Shown here: positions 17,308-25,495 of the stretch, piece after piece
Position numbering within the stretch: the stretch's first letter is position 1
How the letters are laid out: each line of letters starts with the position of its first letter
NCBI RefSeq assembly: GCF_900182565.1
Contig: NZ_FXTI01000002.1
Coordinates: 372,001-436,000 of the forward strand
Direction of reading: 5' to 3'
Source of the DNA: Melghirimyces algeriensis
Lineage (GTDB): Bacteria; Bacillota; Bacilli; Thermoactinomycetales; DSM-45169
DNA: 64,000 nucleotides
Notes under the pieces: generated by a model
Databases searched by the model: none
What the model was told of the DNA's origin: nothing
Seen by the model: only the letters and a program-made list of their open reading frames with translations
Position numbers and translations under genes: made by a program

Positions 17308-18512
17308 TCTCCTTGCAAAACCGGTTGTTTAACAGAGATCTCTTCCACTACATCAAAGTGTATCTTCATAACAACTTTACCATTGTCCACGCGAGGGTGC
17401 AAAACTTTTTCATCCAAAATGCGTCCATCTTTTCCCAACTGAAATAACAAATCTTCTTTTGCACGTTCTTTACCTAAAGCAATCGCCTGTTTGACGGACA
17501 GTTTTCGGGAAACCCACCGGGTCTCCAACCGTTCTTCTTCCACCCATCCGAATGGTAACGGATAATCTTTGATCCTCGGAGTATTGGTTTTCCGAATCGT
17601 TTCATATTTATCGTATGACTCCGGAAATAAAAATGGAATACGAATCACTTGTGTAGCGATGTAGGGATACCAAGCCTTTTCTCGGTTTCCTGTATACACT
17701 TTCCGTTTCCTTTGCAAAGGAACCGTTACATTGGATTCATACCAGACTTCGCCTAACACCTTCCCTTTGGCTCCAACCCACTCTCCTTCATCCGTATCCT
17801 GATCTCCATATCGCCCGGACACTAAAAGCTGCCCTTTTTTCACCACATCATTTACTTCTACCAGTGAACGGCCCCGTTTTACATTCAGATCATATACCAC
17901 TGCCTCTTTTTTCGCCACAAGGTTGTAGGAGCCTCCACTTTCCTGTTTTTCCTGCTCATTTACACGCTTTTTTTCGACAACCGTTAAAACGGCTCTTGTT
18001 CCTTCCAATCGAAAGCCCACCCATGCAACTTGTGGCATTCGAACTTGCAAGCGGTACTGGACTTCATCTTCTTCAGGGATTCGATATTTCAACTGTCCCA
18101 CATACACGCCTTCATTTTTGAGCAGTTGAAGAATCTCTTTGTCGGGAATCGTCTCATTTCCTTCGATCTTTACCGACCAGACAACAGAAGTCAAAAGAAA
18201 CAGGAGAGCAAAAAACAGCAATAGTCCATAAAGAAAAAACTGACGCTTTTTCACACGCATAAAGAAAAAGGGCAGACCTTTTTTATGCAAAATACGTGAC
18301 TTTGTCCGAGTCTGTTTCAATATCGGTTTCAGTTGAACATATTCAGAGGCAGGGATGGTCAGATGCATCCGATCCTCGGAAATCCATACCACCTGACTGA
18401 TTCCCATTTTTCTCCGTGTTGCTTCATTGATAAAAGAGACTAACCCCGAACCCGTTAATTCAATCCGTAACCATCCTTTTATATTTTGTGGCCACTGGTT
18501 TTTTTGTAGCAA
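17304..18512 (-). CDS. yqfD: Sporulation protein YqfD
   Basis: A 402-aa protein matching B. subtilis YqfD along its length. It has an N-terminal cytosolic region, one membrane segment near residue 110, a FtsQ-like POTRA stretch (KIEGNETIPDKEILQLLKNE) and a C-terminal domain ending near VLHPRVDNGKV. The family is expressed in the mother cell during sporulation; the mechanism is unclear. Translation starts at TTG 18512 with GGGGAG seven bases upstream. It pairs with yqfC. Confidence 0.92.
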   Translation of the reverse strand: MLQKNQWPQNIKGWLRIELTGSGLVSFINEATRRKMGISQVVWISEDRMHLTIPASEYVQLKPILKQTRTKSRILHKKGLPFFFMRVKKRQFFLYGLLLFFALLFLLTSVVWSVKIEGNETIPDKEILQLLKNEGVYVGQLKYRIPEEDEVQYRLQVRMPQVAWVGFRLEGTRAVLTVVEKKRVNEQEKQESGGSYNLVAKKEAVVYDLNVKRGRSLVEVNDVVKKGQLLVSGRYGDQDTDEGEWVGAKGKVLGEVWYESNVTVPLQRKRKVYTGNREKAWYPYIATQVIRIPFLFPESYDKYETIRKTNTPRIKDYPLPFGWVEEERLETRWVSRKLSVKQAIALGKERAKEDLLFQLGKDGRILDEKVLHPRVDNGKVVMKIHFDVVEEISVKQPVLQGE

Positions 18513-18525
18513 CCGCCTTCTCCCC

Positions 18526-18804
18526 TTAACCCAAAAACTTCACTCCGGAAACCTCCCCGTCCACTCTGACTTCATCTGAGTGGATGGTATGGATCACCAG
18601 CTTTTTACCCGTGATTTCAAGTAATCCCTTGGCCGTTTTCAGTCGCAGTTCCGCTTCAGTAAACCGCTCTACCCCATGATGATTCTCGATATGTACCCGA
18701 TATGGTCCTATCATTTGAATACGAGGCAAATTGGCGACAACATCTTGAGGAATATCCAACCAATCTGAAGCAATTCTCCTCATCTTGTTGCTCAAATTCC
18801 CCAT
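18526..18804 (-). CDS. yqfC: Sporulation protein YqfC
   Basis: A 92-aa protein of the YqfC family (YabP-like fold) that always precedes yqfD. Visible blocks are WLDIPQDVVANLPRIQ and LLEITGKKLVI. ATG at 18804 follows GGAGGG by seven bases; an earlier in-frame ATG at 18819 overlaps that site. The gene is the first of the long overlapping series to recO. Confidence 0.92.
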   Translation of the reverse strand: MGNLSNKMRRIASDWLDIPQDVVANLPRIQMIGPYRVHIENHHGVERFTEAELRLKTAKGLLEITGKKLVIHTIHSDEVRVDGEVSGVKFLG

Positions 18805-18917
18805 GGAAAAGCCCTCCATCTTCTTTATAACCTTTATGTTTCTTCTTTCATGAATATGAGGACAAAGGAACAGGGATCAAAGAATTTTATGACCCATAAG
18901 AGCGTCTCATGATAAAA

Positions 18918-18951
18918 GAAAAAAGATGTGGTGTATGTGTTAACCACATCT
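18918..18951 (-). terminator. Terminator-like hairpin between SASP and yqfC
   Basis: AGATGTGGT / ACCACATCT stem with a 10-nt loop, followed on the minus strand by six T residues. It lies about 200 bp beyond the SASP gene and about 110 bp before yqfC. The remaining 18820-19153 sequence shows only a small AGCGGA/TCCGCT hairpin near 19040. Confidence 0.7.
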
Positions 18952-19095
18952 CAAGGTCATGACAAAGTGGTAGAGGGGGGCGTTTCCGTCTCTGCGCCCT
19001 TTCTCCAGAAAAGAGGAAAAGAGTCCGCTCCATCCCCAGCGGACAAAATTTCCGCTGAACATTTGGGACCGTCAAGGGTTCCACTGAGTCAACGG

Positions 19096-19117
19096 AAAAA
19101 GAGATTCCCCTCTTTTT
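19096..19117 (-). terminator. Terminator immediately after the SASP gene
   Basis: AAAAAGAG / CTCTTTTT stem around ATTCCC, 37 bp past the SASP stop. The A/T-rich arms allow function in either direction. Confidence 0.65.
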
Positions 19118-19153
19118 ATAAAATGAAACCACACCTTTCCAGGCATTGCACCA

Positions 19154-19360
19154 TTATTGGTTGGGTTGACCGGATTGCGTTTGTTGTGCCTGACGCACCA
19201 GGCGTTTGGTAATCTCTCCTCCGACGGAGCCATTGGCTCGTGCTGTAGTGGATTCACCCAACTTCACACCAAATTCAGATGCAATCTCCTCTTTATACTG
19301 TTGAATGGCTGCACTCGCTCCTGGAACCAACAGCTTATTATAACTACGGGAACGGGCCAT
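19154..19360 (-). CDS. Small acid-soluble spore protein, alpha/beta type
   Basis: DNA-binding spore protein that protects DNA in dormant spores. The 68-aa sequence has the conserved YKEEIASEFGV block, where the GPR protease cuts, and GGEITKRLVRQA near the C-terminus. ATG at 19360 follows GGGAGGTGA. It is monocistronic, with terminators downstream, and is probably expressed from a forespore promoter not resolved here. The GPR protease that degrades such proteins is encoded at 42906-44027. Confidence 0.96.
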   Translation of the reverse strand: MARSRSYNKLLVPGASAAIQQYKEEIASEFGVKLGESTTARANGSVGGEITKRLVRQAQQTQSGQPNQ

Positions 19361-19444
19361 ACTTTTCACCTCCCTATGCTCATAGTTTAATCATTAACCA
19401 TGCATTCATAAGGCGTACATCTTTCCATGGAAATCAATGAAAAC

Positions 19445-19472
19445 AAAAAAGCCAGTGGATAAACCACTGACT
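19445..19472 (-). terminator. Terminator after the nfeD-floA operon
   Basis: AGCCAGTGG / CCACTGACT stem with a 5-nt loop, followed by T5GT4 on the minus strand, 14 bp past the stop of the 148-aa gene. Confidence 0.85.
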
Positions 19473-19485
19473 TTTATCTTGTACA

Positions 19486-19932
19486 TTATCTGCGTTGAGC
19501 TCTTTTAAAGCGGGAACGTCTGGAGACTGGCTCATCCAAGAGTTCTTTTAAAATGAAAGCCCGTTTCCATTCTTCTCGCTCCATGGGTTTCCCCAAAATC
19601 TCAGGCGGCTTACGGGTTTTTTTTCTCCGTACAGGAGCAACCAATGGCTCTCCGTTTTCCGAGGCCATTGCACGGAAAGGACCACCAATGGGAGCAACTT
19701 CAGGAGCTGAACGTGTCATCGATGGATTCATTTCTTCCCGCGCCTTGCGGGGTTCACCCACTTCCTGTTCCATTTGTTCTTCTTCATCCCAAGGATTTAC
19801 CCAGGGTTTTGACTCTCCATCACGATCCATGGATTCCTTCTTTGCCTTACGTGTTAAACCAGTAAAGAGAAAATATAGGATCGGGATAATAAACACTCCG
19901 AAGGATTCAATCAGATCCATCAGCCATTCCAC
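19486..19932 (-). CDS. Membrane-anchored protein of unknown function
   Basis: A 148-aa protein I do not recognise. The N-terminus contains one hydrophobic segment (FGVFIIPILYFLFTGL). After it comes a charged, Glu/Lys/Pro-rich, probably disordered region, then a basic C-terminus with KELLDEPVSRRSRFKR. It starts at GTG 19932 behind GAGGGGGTG and follows floA by 42 bp, so it is probably the third gene of nfeD-floA. B. subtilis has a small unrelated gene, yqfB, at this place. The operon suggests a membrane-domain role (inference). Confidence 0.75.
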   Translation of the reverse strand: MEWLMDLIESFGVFIIPILYFLFTGLTRKAKKESMDRDGESKPWVNPWDEEEQMEQEVGEPRKAREEMNPSMTRSAPEVAPIGGPFRAMASENGEPLVAPVRRKKTRKPPEILGKPMEREEWKRAFILKELLDEPVSRRSRFKRAQRR

Positions 19933-19974
19933 CCGAACACCCCCTCTATTCGGGAATCACTCCAAAAGCGCCGA

Positions 19975-20952
19975 TCAATCATCCTCTTCATCGTTTTTGG
20001 AAATGGATTTCCGCATATCTGTATCCGCCATCACATTCTGCATGTTGTAATAGTCCATGACACCCAGCTTTCCAGCACGCAGAGCTTCTGCCATGGCTTG
20101 GGGAACCATCGCTTCCGCTTCAACCACTTTGGCACGCATTTCTTCCACACGGGCACGCATTTCTTGTTCTTTGGCAACAGCCATGGCGCGTCGTTCTTCA
20201 GCCTTGGCTTGGGCAATATTTTTATCCGCTTCCGCCTGATCGGTTTGCAATTCAGCTCCAATGTTTTTGCCTACATCCACATCTGCGATATCAATGGACA
20301 AAATTTCAAATGCCGTTCCTGCATCCAATCCCTTCTCCAATACGGTATTGGAGATCAAATCGGGATTTTCCAGCACTTCCTTGTGGGTATTTGCGGAACC
20401 ATTGGTGGTGACGATCCCTTCACCCACGCGAGCAATAATCGTTTCTTCCCCAGCGCCTCCAACCAAACGGTCGATGTTGGCACGAACCGTTACGCGGGCT
20501 TTTACTTTGACCTCAATCCCGTCTTTGGCAACAGCAGATACCTGTGGAGTTTCAATCACTTTCGGGTTGACACTCATCTGCACAGCTTGTAAGACATCCC
20601 GGCCAGCCAAGTCAATCGCAGCCGCCCGTTCAAACATTAAATCAATATCGGCACGCTGTGCTGCAATCAGTGCATCCACGACCCGGTTCACATTTCCACC
20701 GGCTAGATAATGGGTTTCCAGTTGTTCAATGGCAACTTTCAGCCCCGCTTTTCTCGCCTTGATCAACGGATTAATGATGCGAGACGGAACAATTCGCCGC
20801 AAACGCATCCCGATCAATGTTGTCAAACCTACATATACGCCTGAAGCTACAGCGGAAACCCATAACATAATCGGTACAAAAGTGAACAGAATGGACAACG
20901 CAACAATCGCAACCACCGCGATAAACAAAATGGTTAACAGACTCGCTTCCAT
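19975..20952 (-). CDS. floA: Flotillin-like protein FloA
   Basis: Scaffold protein of functional membrane microdomains. It has an N-terminal hydrophobic segment, then a PHB/SPFH region (DGIEVKVKARVTVRANIDRLVGGAGEE) and an Ala/Glu-rich coiled coil (AKAEERRAMAVAKEQEMRARVEEM). At 325 aa it matches B. subtilis YqfA. ATG at 20952 follows AAAGGAGG. It follows nfeD, its usual partner. Confidence 0.95.
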   Translation of the reverse strand: MEASLLTILFIAVVAIVALSILFTFVPIMLWVSAVASGVYVGLTTLIGMRLRRIVPSRIINPLIKARKAGLKVAIEQLETHYLAGGNVNRVVDALIAAQRADIDLMFERAAAIDLAGRDVLQAVQMSVNPKVIETPQVSAVAKDGIEVKVKARVTVRANIDRLVGGAGEETIIARVGEGIVTTNGSANTHKEVLENPDLISNTVLEKGLDAGTAFEILSIDIADVDVGKNIGAELQTDQAEADKNIAQAKAEERRAMAVAKEQEMRARVEEMRAKVVEAEAMVPQAMAEALRAGKLGVMDYYNMQNVMADTDMRKSISKNDEEDD

Positions 20953-20987
20953 ATAAATCCTCCTTTGATAGAGTGACAATAAGATTT

Positions 20988-22325
20988 TCAATGATCTTCA
21001 GAAGAAATCCTCTGTTTTTTAACCACTACCCGGACTCCCTGAACATTGATCACCTCCACAGGGGTTTTGGCTGGAATATACTCTCCTTCGCTCACGACAT
21101 CTTGCCGAACACCATCAATCAAGGCGCTTCCGGACGGACGAAGGGGGGTCAGTGTCTCACCGGTCTTTCCCACAAGCTCGTCACGACTGATTTGGGAAAC
21201 ATATCCTTCTTGTTTCTCCTGCATTCGATTTAAAATAAAGCGATTCCAAATTCCCTTGGCTCCGAAATAACGCATGGCAATTCCCATACCTAAGCCAGTA
21301 GCACCAATCGCAATAAAAAAGGAGACGAGGCTGAACGTCCGATCATAAGCCGCAGTAATCACTGCCGCCACAAGAGACAAGAGACCCAAAATGCCAAAAA
21401 TACCAAATCCAGGAACAAAGAGTTCAATCACCATCAAAATTATACCGGCAGCAAACAGTACAAAACTTTCCGCACCGGCGAACCCCGCCAGATAGTGACC
21501 GAAGAAATAAAGCCCAAAGGCTCCCAATCCAATCACTCCTGGAACGCCAAACCCCGGTGTAAATACTTCAATTGCAATACCCGCCAGTCCTATCATGAAT
21601 AAAATGGGAATCACATAAGGACTGGTGACAAAACGGGCCAATTGTTCGCTGAGGGTCAATTCCACCCGAACAAGATCAGAAGCTGAAGCATCCAGAAAGT
21701 TCAGTACGTCTTTATCACCCTCTACCGTTTGATCTGCCATATTATGTTTCACAGCTTGACCTGCAGACAAACTCATCAATTCACCCTTTTTTTTCAACCC
21801 TTGAATCACAAGGTTCCGATCCACCATGCCGGCGGCAATATCGGCATTTCGCCCGTGAGCTTCTGCAGCAGCTCTCATACTGGAAGCCCAAAAGGCAACC
21901 GTTTTGGGATCAGCAGTCTTTCCATTAAGCGTTCGAGGCTCTGCTGCCCCCATGGCACTGTCAGGTGTCATTAGAATATGATCCGCATTGAGAGCGATGT
22001 AGGAGCCGGCTGAAATCGCTTTCCCTTTTATGTATACAGTAACTGGAAGTTCTGAGTTGCGAATGAGCTTTCCGATCTCCAATGCCGCCTCGACATCTCC
22101 GCCGAGGGTATCCATCTCCAATACCACCGCTTTAGCCCCAGCCTGTTCTGCTTCCGTAAATGCGCGATCCAGAAATTTAGACAATCCCCGCTCAACTTCC
22201 TGTTTCAGTGGAACCCAGTATATCAACTCCCCCTGAGCGCTCTTTGTCTCCGCATTCGTGGACCCGATAATAACCAGAACGAGCATCACGGACAGAATCA
22301 CGCAGGAGAGCCTCAGCGACTTCAT
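20988..22325 (-). CDS. NfeD-family membrane serine protease
   Basis: 445 aa, equivalent to B. subtilis YqeZ. A signal peptide ends near residue 25. A ClpP-like Ser/Lys protease domain follows, with the catalytic serine in ISAGSYIA (about residues 104-111) and the GGDVEAALEI region. After it come several membrane segments and a C-terminal NfeD OB-fold domain (LVGKTGETLTPLRPSG). It is transcribed with floA; NfeD proteases are thought to act on flotillin/stomatin partners. Confidence 0.93.
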   Translation of the reverse strand: MKSLRLSCVILSVMLVLVIIGSTNAETKSAQGELIYWVPLKQEVERGLSKFLDRAFTEAEQAGAKAVVLEMDTLGGDVEAALEIGKLIRNSELPVTVYIKGKAISAGSYIALNADHILMTPDSAMGAAEPRTLNGKTADPKTVAFWASSMRAAAEAHGRNADIAAGMVDRNLVIQGLKKKGELMSLSAGQAVKHNMADQTVEGDKDVLNFLDASASDLVRVELTLSEQLARFVTSPYVIPILFMIGLAGIAIEVFTPGFGVPGVIGLGAFGLYFFGHYLAGFAGAESFVLFAAGIILMVIELFVPGFGIFGILGLLSLVAAVITAAYDRTFSLVSFFIAIGATGLGMGIAMRYFGAKGIWNRFILNRMQEKQEGYVSQISRDELVGKTGETLTPLRPSGSALIDGVRQDVVSEGEYIPAKTPVEVINVQGVRVVVKKQRISSEDH

Positions 22326-22400
22326 TTTTCATCCCCCCTTAACCGATACGTGAAAAAACCTCTGAGTTTTACATCATCTCTAGTTTAAACGATAAAGCGC

Positions 22401-22429
22401 AAAAAAAACACAGCGTACCACGACGCTGT
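22401..22429 (-). terminator. Terminator after rpsU-yqeY
   Basis: ACAGCGT / ACGCTGT stem, 6-nt loop, then a run of eight T residues on the minus strand, 4 bp beyond the yqeY stop. Confidence 0.9.
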
Positions 22430-22432
22430 AAA

Positions 22433-22873
22433 TTAAAGTTCTTCCTGAACCAATTGATTGACCAATTTCCCGTCTACGCGACCTTTCACTTTGGGCATCA
22501 CTGACTTCATCACTTTACCCATATCTGCCTTGGATGAAGCACCGATCTCACGGATCGTTTCCCGGACAATCTTACGCAATTCCTCCTCGGAAAGAGGTTC
22601 CGGTAGATACTGTTTAAGCACCTCAATATTCATCTGTGCTTTTTCAACGAGATCTTCTCTTCCGGCCTGCTCAAAATCCTGAAGCGATTCCTTCTGTTGT
22701 TTCAGTTCTTTGGATATCACTCCAAGCGCCTCTTCCTCCGTCAAAGTGCGCTTAAGATCAATTTCCTTATTTTTAAGCGAAGATCGCACCATTCGAATCA
22801 CGGATAAGGTCGTTTTATCTTTTTTCTTCATGGCGGTCTTCATATCTTCATTTAACCGCTCAATCAGGGTCAC
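22433..22873 (-). CDS. yqeY: GatB/YqeY domain protein
   Basis: A 146-aa protein matching B. subtilis YqeY. The family shares the tRNA-binding helical domain found at the C-terminus of GatB, and its own role is not settled. It contains SVIRMVRSSLKNKEIDL and SSKADMGKVMKSVMPKVKGR. GTG at 22873 follows GGAGGT and gives the family N-terminus TLIERLNEDMK. It lies 19 bp after rpsU. Confidence 0.93.
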   Translation of the reverse strand: MTLIERLNEDMKTAMKKKDKTTLSVIRMVRSSLKNKEIDLKRTLTEEEALGVISKELKQQKESLQDFEQAGREDLVEKAQMNIEVLKQYLPEPLSEEELRKIVRETIREIGASSKADMGKVMKSVMPKVKGRVDGKLVNQLVQEEL

Positions 22874-22892
22874 TTGGACCTCCACCTCACTG

Positions 22893-23066
22893 TCATTTCC
22901 TTTTTCGCGCAGCATCGGATTTCTTTTTGCGCCTTACACTGGGTTTTTCATAGTGCTTACGCTTCTTCAATTCACGCATCGTCCCATCTTTGGCGATAGA
23001 CTTTTTGAAGCGACGCAAAGCTTTGTCCAGTGTTTCATTTTTACGAACATGAACTTCCGCCATCAT
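22893..23066 (-). CDS. rpsU: Ribosomal protein bS21
   Basis: A 57-aa basic protein with VRKNETLDKALRRFKK and HYEKPSVRRKKKSDAARKRK, diagnostic for S21, which helps the 30S subunit initiate. GGAGGGAGGG lies upstream of two adjacent ATG codons (23066, 23063); either may be used. It is transcribed from a consensus-like promoter with an unusually long leader. Confidence 0.97.
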   Translation of the reverse strand: MMAEVHVRKNETLDKALRRFKKSIAKDGTMRELKKRKHYEKPSVRRKKKSDAARKRK

Positions 23067-23244
23067 GATCCCTCCCTCCACGGGCCTTAAGCGCCCGGGT
23101 TGAACCGCCGGGATAAAGCAGATCCTGAAAAAAGCGGATGCAAGCGAGCGGTTTCCCTGAGAGGGACAAACTCGTGTCCTGCATCTGTCGTTTCCCTTGC
23201 GGCAGCAAGCAATCTTCTATACCCGATACGACGGGATTTAAAAC
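23067..23244 (-). ncRNA. Structured 5' leader of rpsU (unassigned)
   Basis: About 178 nt separate the rpsU promoter from its ATG. On the minus strand the leader can form an outer helix GTCGT/ACGAC (23187-23191 with 23228-23232) enclosing CTTGC/GCAAG. A second domain has GATGCA/TGCATC (23137-23142 with 23180-23185) enclosing GGACA/TGTCC and a possible CCC/GGG arm. A run of six T residues follows the second domain near 23128-23133. I do not recognise a known riboswitch or ribosomal-protein leader class. It could regulate by attenuation or protein binding. Confidence 0.5.
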
Positions 23245-23250
23245 ACATTC

Positions 23251-23280
23251 ATTATACTATATGCTTAGACATAGTGTCAA
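23251..23280 (-). promoter_or_regulatory. Sigma-A promoter of rpsU-yqeY
   Basis: Perfect TTGACA at 23275-23280 and perfect TATAAT at 23251-23256 with an 18-bp spacer, just after the HIT gene's stop. Confidence 0.9.
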
Positions 23281-23287
23281 AGACGGA

Positions 23288-23632
23288 TTATCCCGGAGGC
23301 CAGGTCAGTGATCTGCCTCCCAACAGGTGAAAATGAATATGGTAGACCGTTTGGCCCCCCTCATCCCCACAATTGTTCACAATACGAAAACCTTTGTCAG
23401 CCAAACCATATTCTTTGGCAAGCTGGTTGATTGCCGCAAAAATCTTGCCCATCAAAGGACCGTCCTCTTCACCAATCTCCCGAATGGATGAAATATGTTT
23501 TTTAGGTATCACCAGCAAGTGAACAGGAGCTTGAGCATGCAGATCCTTAAAAGCCAACACCGATTCATCCTCATATACTTTCTCCGAGGGAAGGCTTCCG
23601 TCCACAATTTTGCAGAATATACAATCTTCCAT
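23288..23632 (-). CDS. HIT family nucleotide-binding hydrolase
   Basis: A 114-aa HIT (HINT-like) protein with DCIFCKIVDGSLPSEKVYED at the N-terminus and the histidine triad in HIHFHLLGG at the C-terminus. Such enzymes hydrolyse nucleoside phosphoramidates or dinucleotides; the physiological substrate is unknown. ATG at 23632 follows GGAAGGTGAT. It lies just upstream of the rpsU promoter and appears separately transcribed. Confidence 0.92.
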   Translation of the reverse strand: MEDCIFCKIVDGSLPSEKVYEDESVLAFKDLHAQAPVHLLVIPKKHISSIREIGEEDGPLMGKIFAAINQLAKEYGLADKGFRIVNNCGDEGGQTVYHIHFHLLGGRSLTWPPG

Positions 23633-23754
23633 ATCTATCACCTTCCTTTAACATTTGTATTATATCAGAAAGCTTTTGATCTTTGACCACTTTCCATACC
23701 TAAAGGCAGGGGATTCTTGGGTAATCTCCCGCAACCGGGAGAAATGGACCAAGC

Positions 23755-24448
23755 TTAAACCGTGAGGCACACGGCGATGACTCTTAAACCTTCTTGCAGA
23801 ATGTTTTTGGCGGCGTTGATGTCCCGATCATGATGAACACCACATGCTGGGCATGTCCAATATCTCAGGTTCAGATTTTTTACGTCTTGGTTTCTATTTC
23901 CCGCAACAGGAAACAGAGTTGGCTGGAAGGAAACGTTCTACCGACTTTGACAAGGCTTCTTCCAAACCATGTAGCCTTATACTCCAACATGGTGGCAAAC
24001 TCAGACCATGACGCATCGGTGATGGATGTTGCCAACCTGTGGTTCTTTACCATGTTCCTGACTTGCAAGTCTTCCAACAGATCCCTTGGTTTTCGTGAAT
24101 CAGTTTGGTGGACAGCTTATGTAGAAAGACACGCCTTGCGTTGACGATCTTTTCATGAATCTTTGCCACCTTGACTCTGGCTTTGTGCCAATTGGAACCG
24201 CTTCTTTGACGGCGGGACAGGATTCTTTGCCAGTGAGCCAATTTCTTTTCGTACTTTCGGAAGTACTTCGGTGCGTTTACCTTCGTTCCATCCGAGAGGA
24301 TCGCAAAGCCTTTCAAACCCAGATCCACCCCCACCGCTTTCCCACGGTTGACGGGAACATAGGGACAAGCATTCATTTCACAAAGGAGAGAAACAACGTA
24401 TTTCCCCGATGGATTTCGACGGATGGCAGACCTTGTGCATGGGTTCAC
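23755..24448 (-). pseudogene. tnpB: Degraded TnpB (RNA-guided nuclease-like accessory protein)
   Basis: Only the second half of a TnpB is recognisable, in at least three frames. The RuvC-I segment GVDLGLKGFAILSDG is near 24330. The EDLQVRNMVKN RuvC-II region is in another frame from about 24075. The zinc-ribbon end YWTCPACGVHHDRDINAAKNIL is in a third frame near 23810. About 150-180 N-terminal residues are missing and tnpA's end abuts the remnant. At least three frameshifts make it inactive. The stop is at 23755. Confidence 0.85.
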
Positions 24449-24849
24449 CTCCCTGTTTGAGTCTCAATGTATTGCTTGACCTCTTCAAGGTTGACCGTTC
24501 CAACGGTTGCAACAAAATAGGAGTTTGTCCAAAGGGATGGGATTCGTGATTTCAAATGCGGAAATTCCTGTCTAAGGACTCGCGATGTGTACCCTTTGAG
24601 ATGCTTGACTGCCCTGTGTATGCCAAATTGAGGGTCACATTGTATGAGTAAATGCACATGATCGGGCATGATTTCCATACTGGAAATCGTAACTTCCAGC
24701 TCTCTTGCTTTTTCTACGAACAGCTCTTTCAGCCGATCACTTACAGGCGAAACCAGCACTTTTCGTCGATACTTGGGACAAAAAACAACATGATACTTGC
24801 AGTCGTACACGACATTTCGCTTACTTTGAACGGTTCCCAAATTCATCAC
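24445..24849 (-). CDS. tnpA: IS200/IS605-family HUH transposase TnpA
   Basis: A 134-aa Y1 transposase that cuts and rejoins single-stranded DNA ends. It has the HUH motif His64-Val-His66 in MPDHVHLL and the nucleophile Tyr127 in EVKQYIETQ. Length is normal and the frame is intact, so it may still be active. It overlaps the tnpB remnant by 4 bp. Confidence 0.93.
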   Translation of the reverse strand: MMNLGTVQSKRNVVYDCKYHVVFCPKYRRKVLVSPVSDRLKELFVEKARELEVTISSMEIMPDHVHLLIQCDPQFGIHRAVKHLKGYTSRVLRQEFPHLKSRIPSLWTNSYFVATVGTVNLEEVKQYIETQTGR

Positions 24850-25098
24850 CTATTGCCAATTTTACAACGAATATTATATAGATTCAATATATCTAATAGA
24901 AAAAGATGGTCAGGCTTGCGAGAGGGGGAAACCAACCCCCTCCTCGCCTGACGCTCGCTCTCATCCCCATAGCTGAAGCTAGGGGTTTTCTCGCTCGCAA
25001 AGATATAAAAACAAATCACACGATTGAAGATGAACCACCGATCGATCTGCGATCATACAATAAAATAAAGAATGTTTTTCAATAAAGGGGGACTATCC

Positions 25099-25287
25099 GT
25101 GATAAAGGGCAAGCAGTACAGTGAAGAACCATCTCCGCCTTCTTATCAAGCAGTTTTTGGATCACCCATCCCCGTCCATATTTGTAAAAAACAAAAGAAG
25201 TCATCCGCTCTTTGGATCAATCCTCAAAAAAAGATCAAGAGAGGTGACATGAAACCTTCCCAATTGAAACCCCACAACAATATATGA
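25099..25287 (+). CDS. Hypothetical small protein
   Basis: A possible 62-aa protein with no family I recognise. It begins at GTG 25099, seven bases after AAAGGGGGAC, a credible ribosome binding site. It is followed after about 95 bp by a strong terminator. The sequence is rich in Lys, Ser and Pro (KKQKKSSALWINPQKKIKRG) and has no membrane segment. It is one of few plus-strand genes here. It may be a chance frame. Confidence 0.4.
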   Translation: MIKGKQYSEEPSPPSYQAVFGSPIPVHICKKQKKSSALWINPQKKIKRGDMKPSQLKPHNNI

Positions 25288-25380
25288 TTTACTGGGATAC
25301 TTGGGAAAAAATCCTACTTCTTGAGTCAGGGAGCCATTGTTGTCTCTGATTGATCCCATTGATTCCTCTTATCTGTTTTG

Positions 25381-25417
25381 ACAAAAAGCCTCTTTCCATT
25401 GCGGGGAGGCTTTTTGT
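25381..25417 (+). terminator. Strong hairpin terminator upstream of the Na/Pi cotransporter gene
   Basis: ACAAAAAGCCTC / GAGGCTTTTTGT, a perfect 12-bp stem with a 13-nt loop. It probably ends transcription of the small plus-strand gene at 25099 and blocks read-through into the cotransporter gene. Confidence 0.8.
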
Positions 25418-25495
25418 CTGTTTAAATCCTTGCAACAAGGCATGCCTGTCCTGTTCAAACCATATATATGAAACCAGGGCGACGGAGGTGGTTTC

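Larger units (their letters stand above)
23694..24990 (-). mobile_element. IS200/IS605-family insertion element
   Basis: Contains an HUH transposase gene (tnpA) followed on the same strand by a degraded tnpB. The two ends share related sequence: CCATACCTAAAGGCAGGGG near 23694 and CCATAGCTGAAGCTAGGGG near 24966. Both are followed by hairpin-prone DNA instead of inverted repeats, as expected for this family. Boundaries are approximate. It sits between the HIT gene and the Na/Pi cotransporter, an insertion relative to B. subtilis order. Confidence 0.85.

Noticed and set aside
18887..19132. 81-codon minus-strand frame between SASP and yqfC.
   Set aside because: It spans two terminator-like hairpins and has no ribosome binding site or family features.
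23755..24448. TnpB as a functional RNA-guided nuclease.
   Set aside because: The N-terminal half is missing and several frameshifts interrupt the rest.
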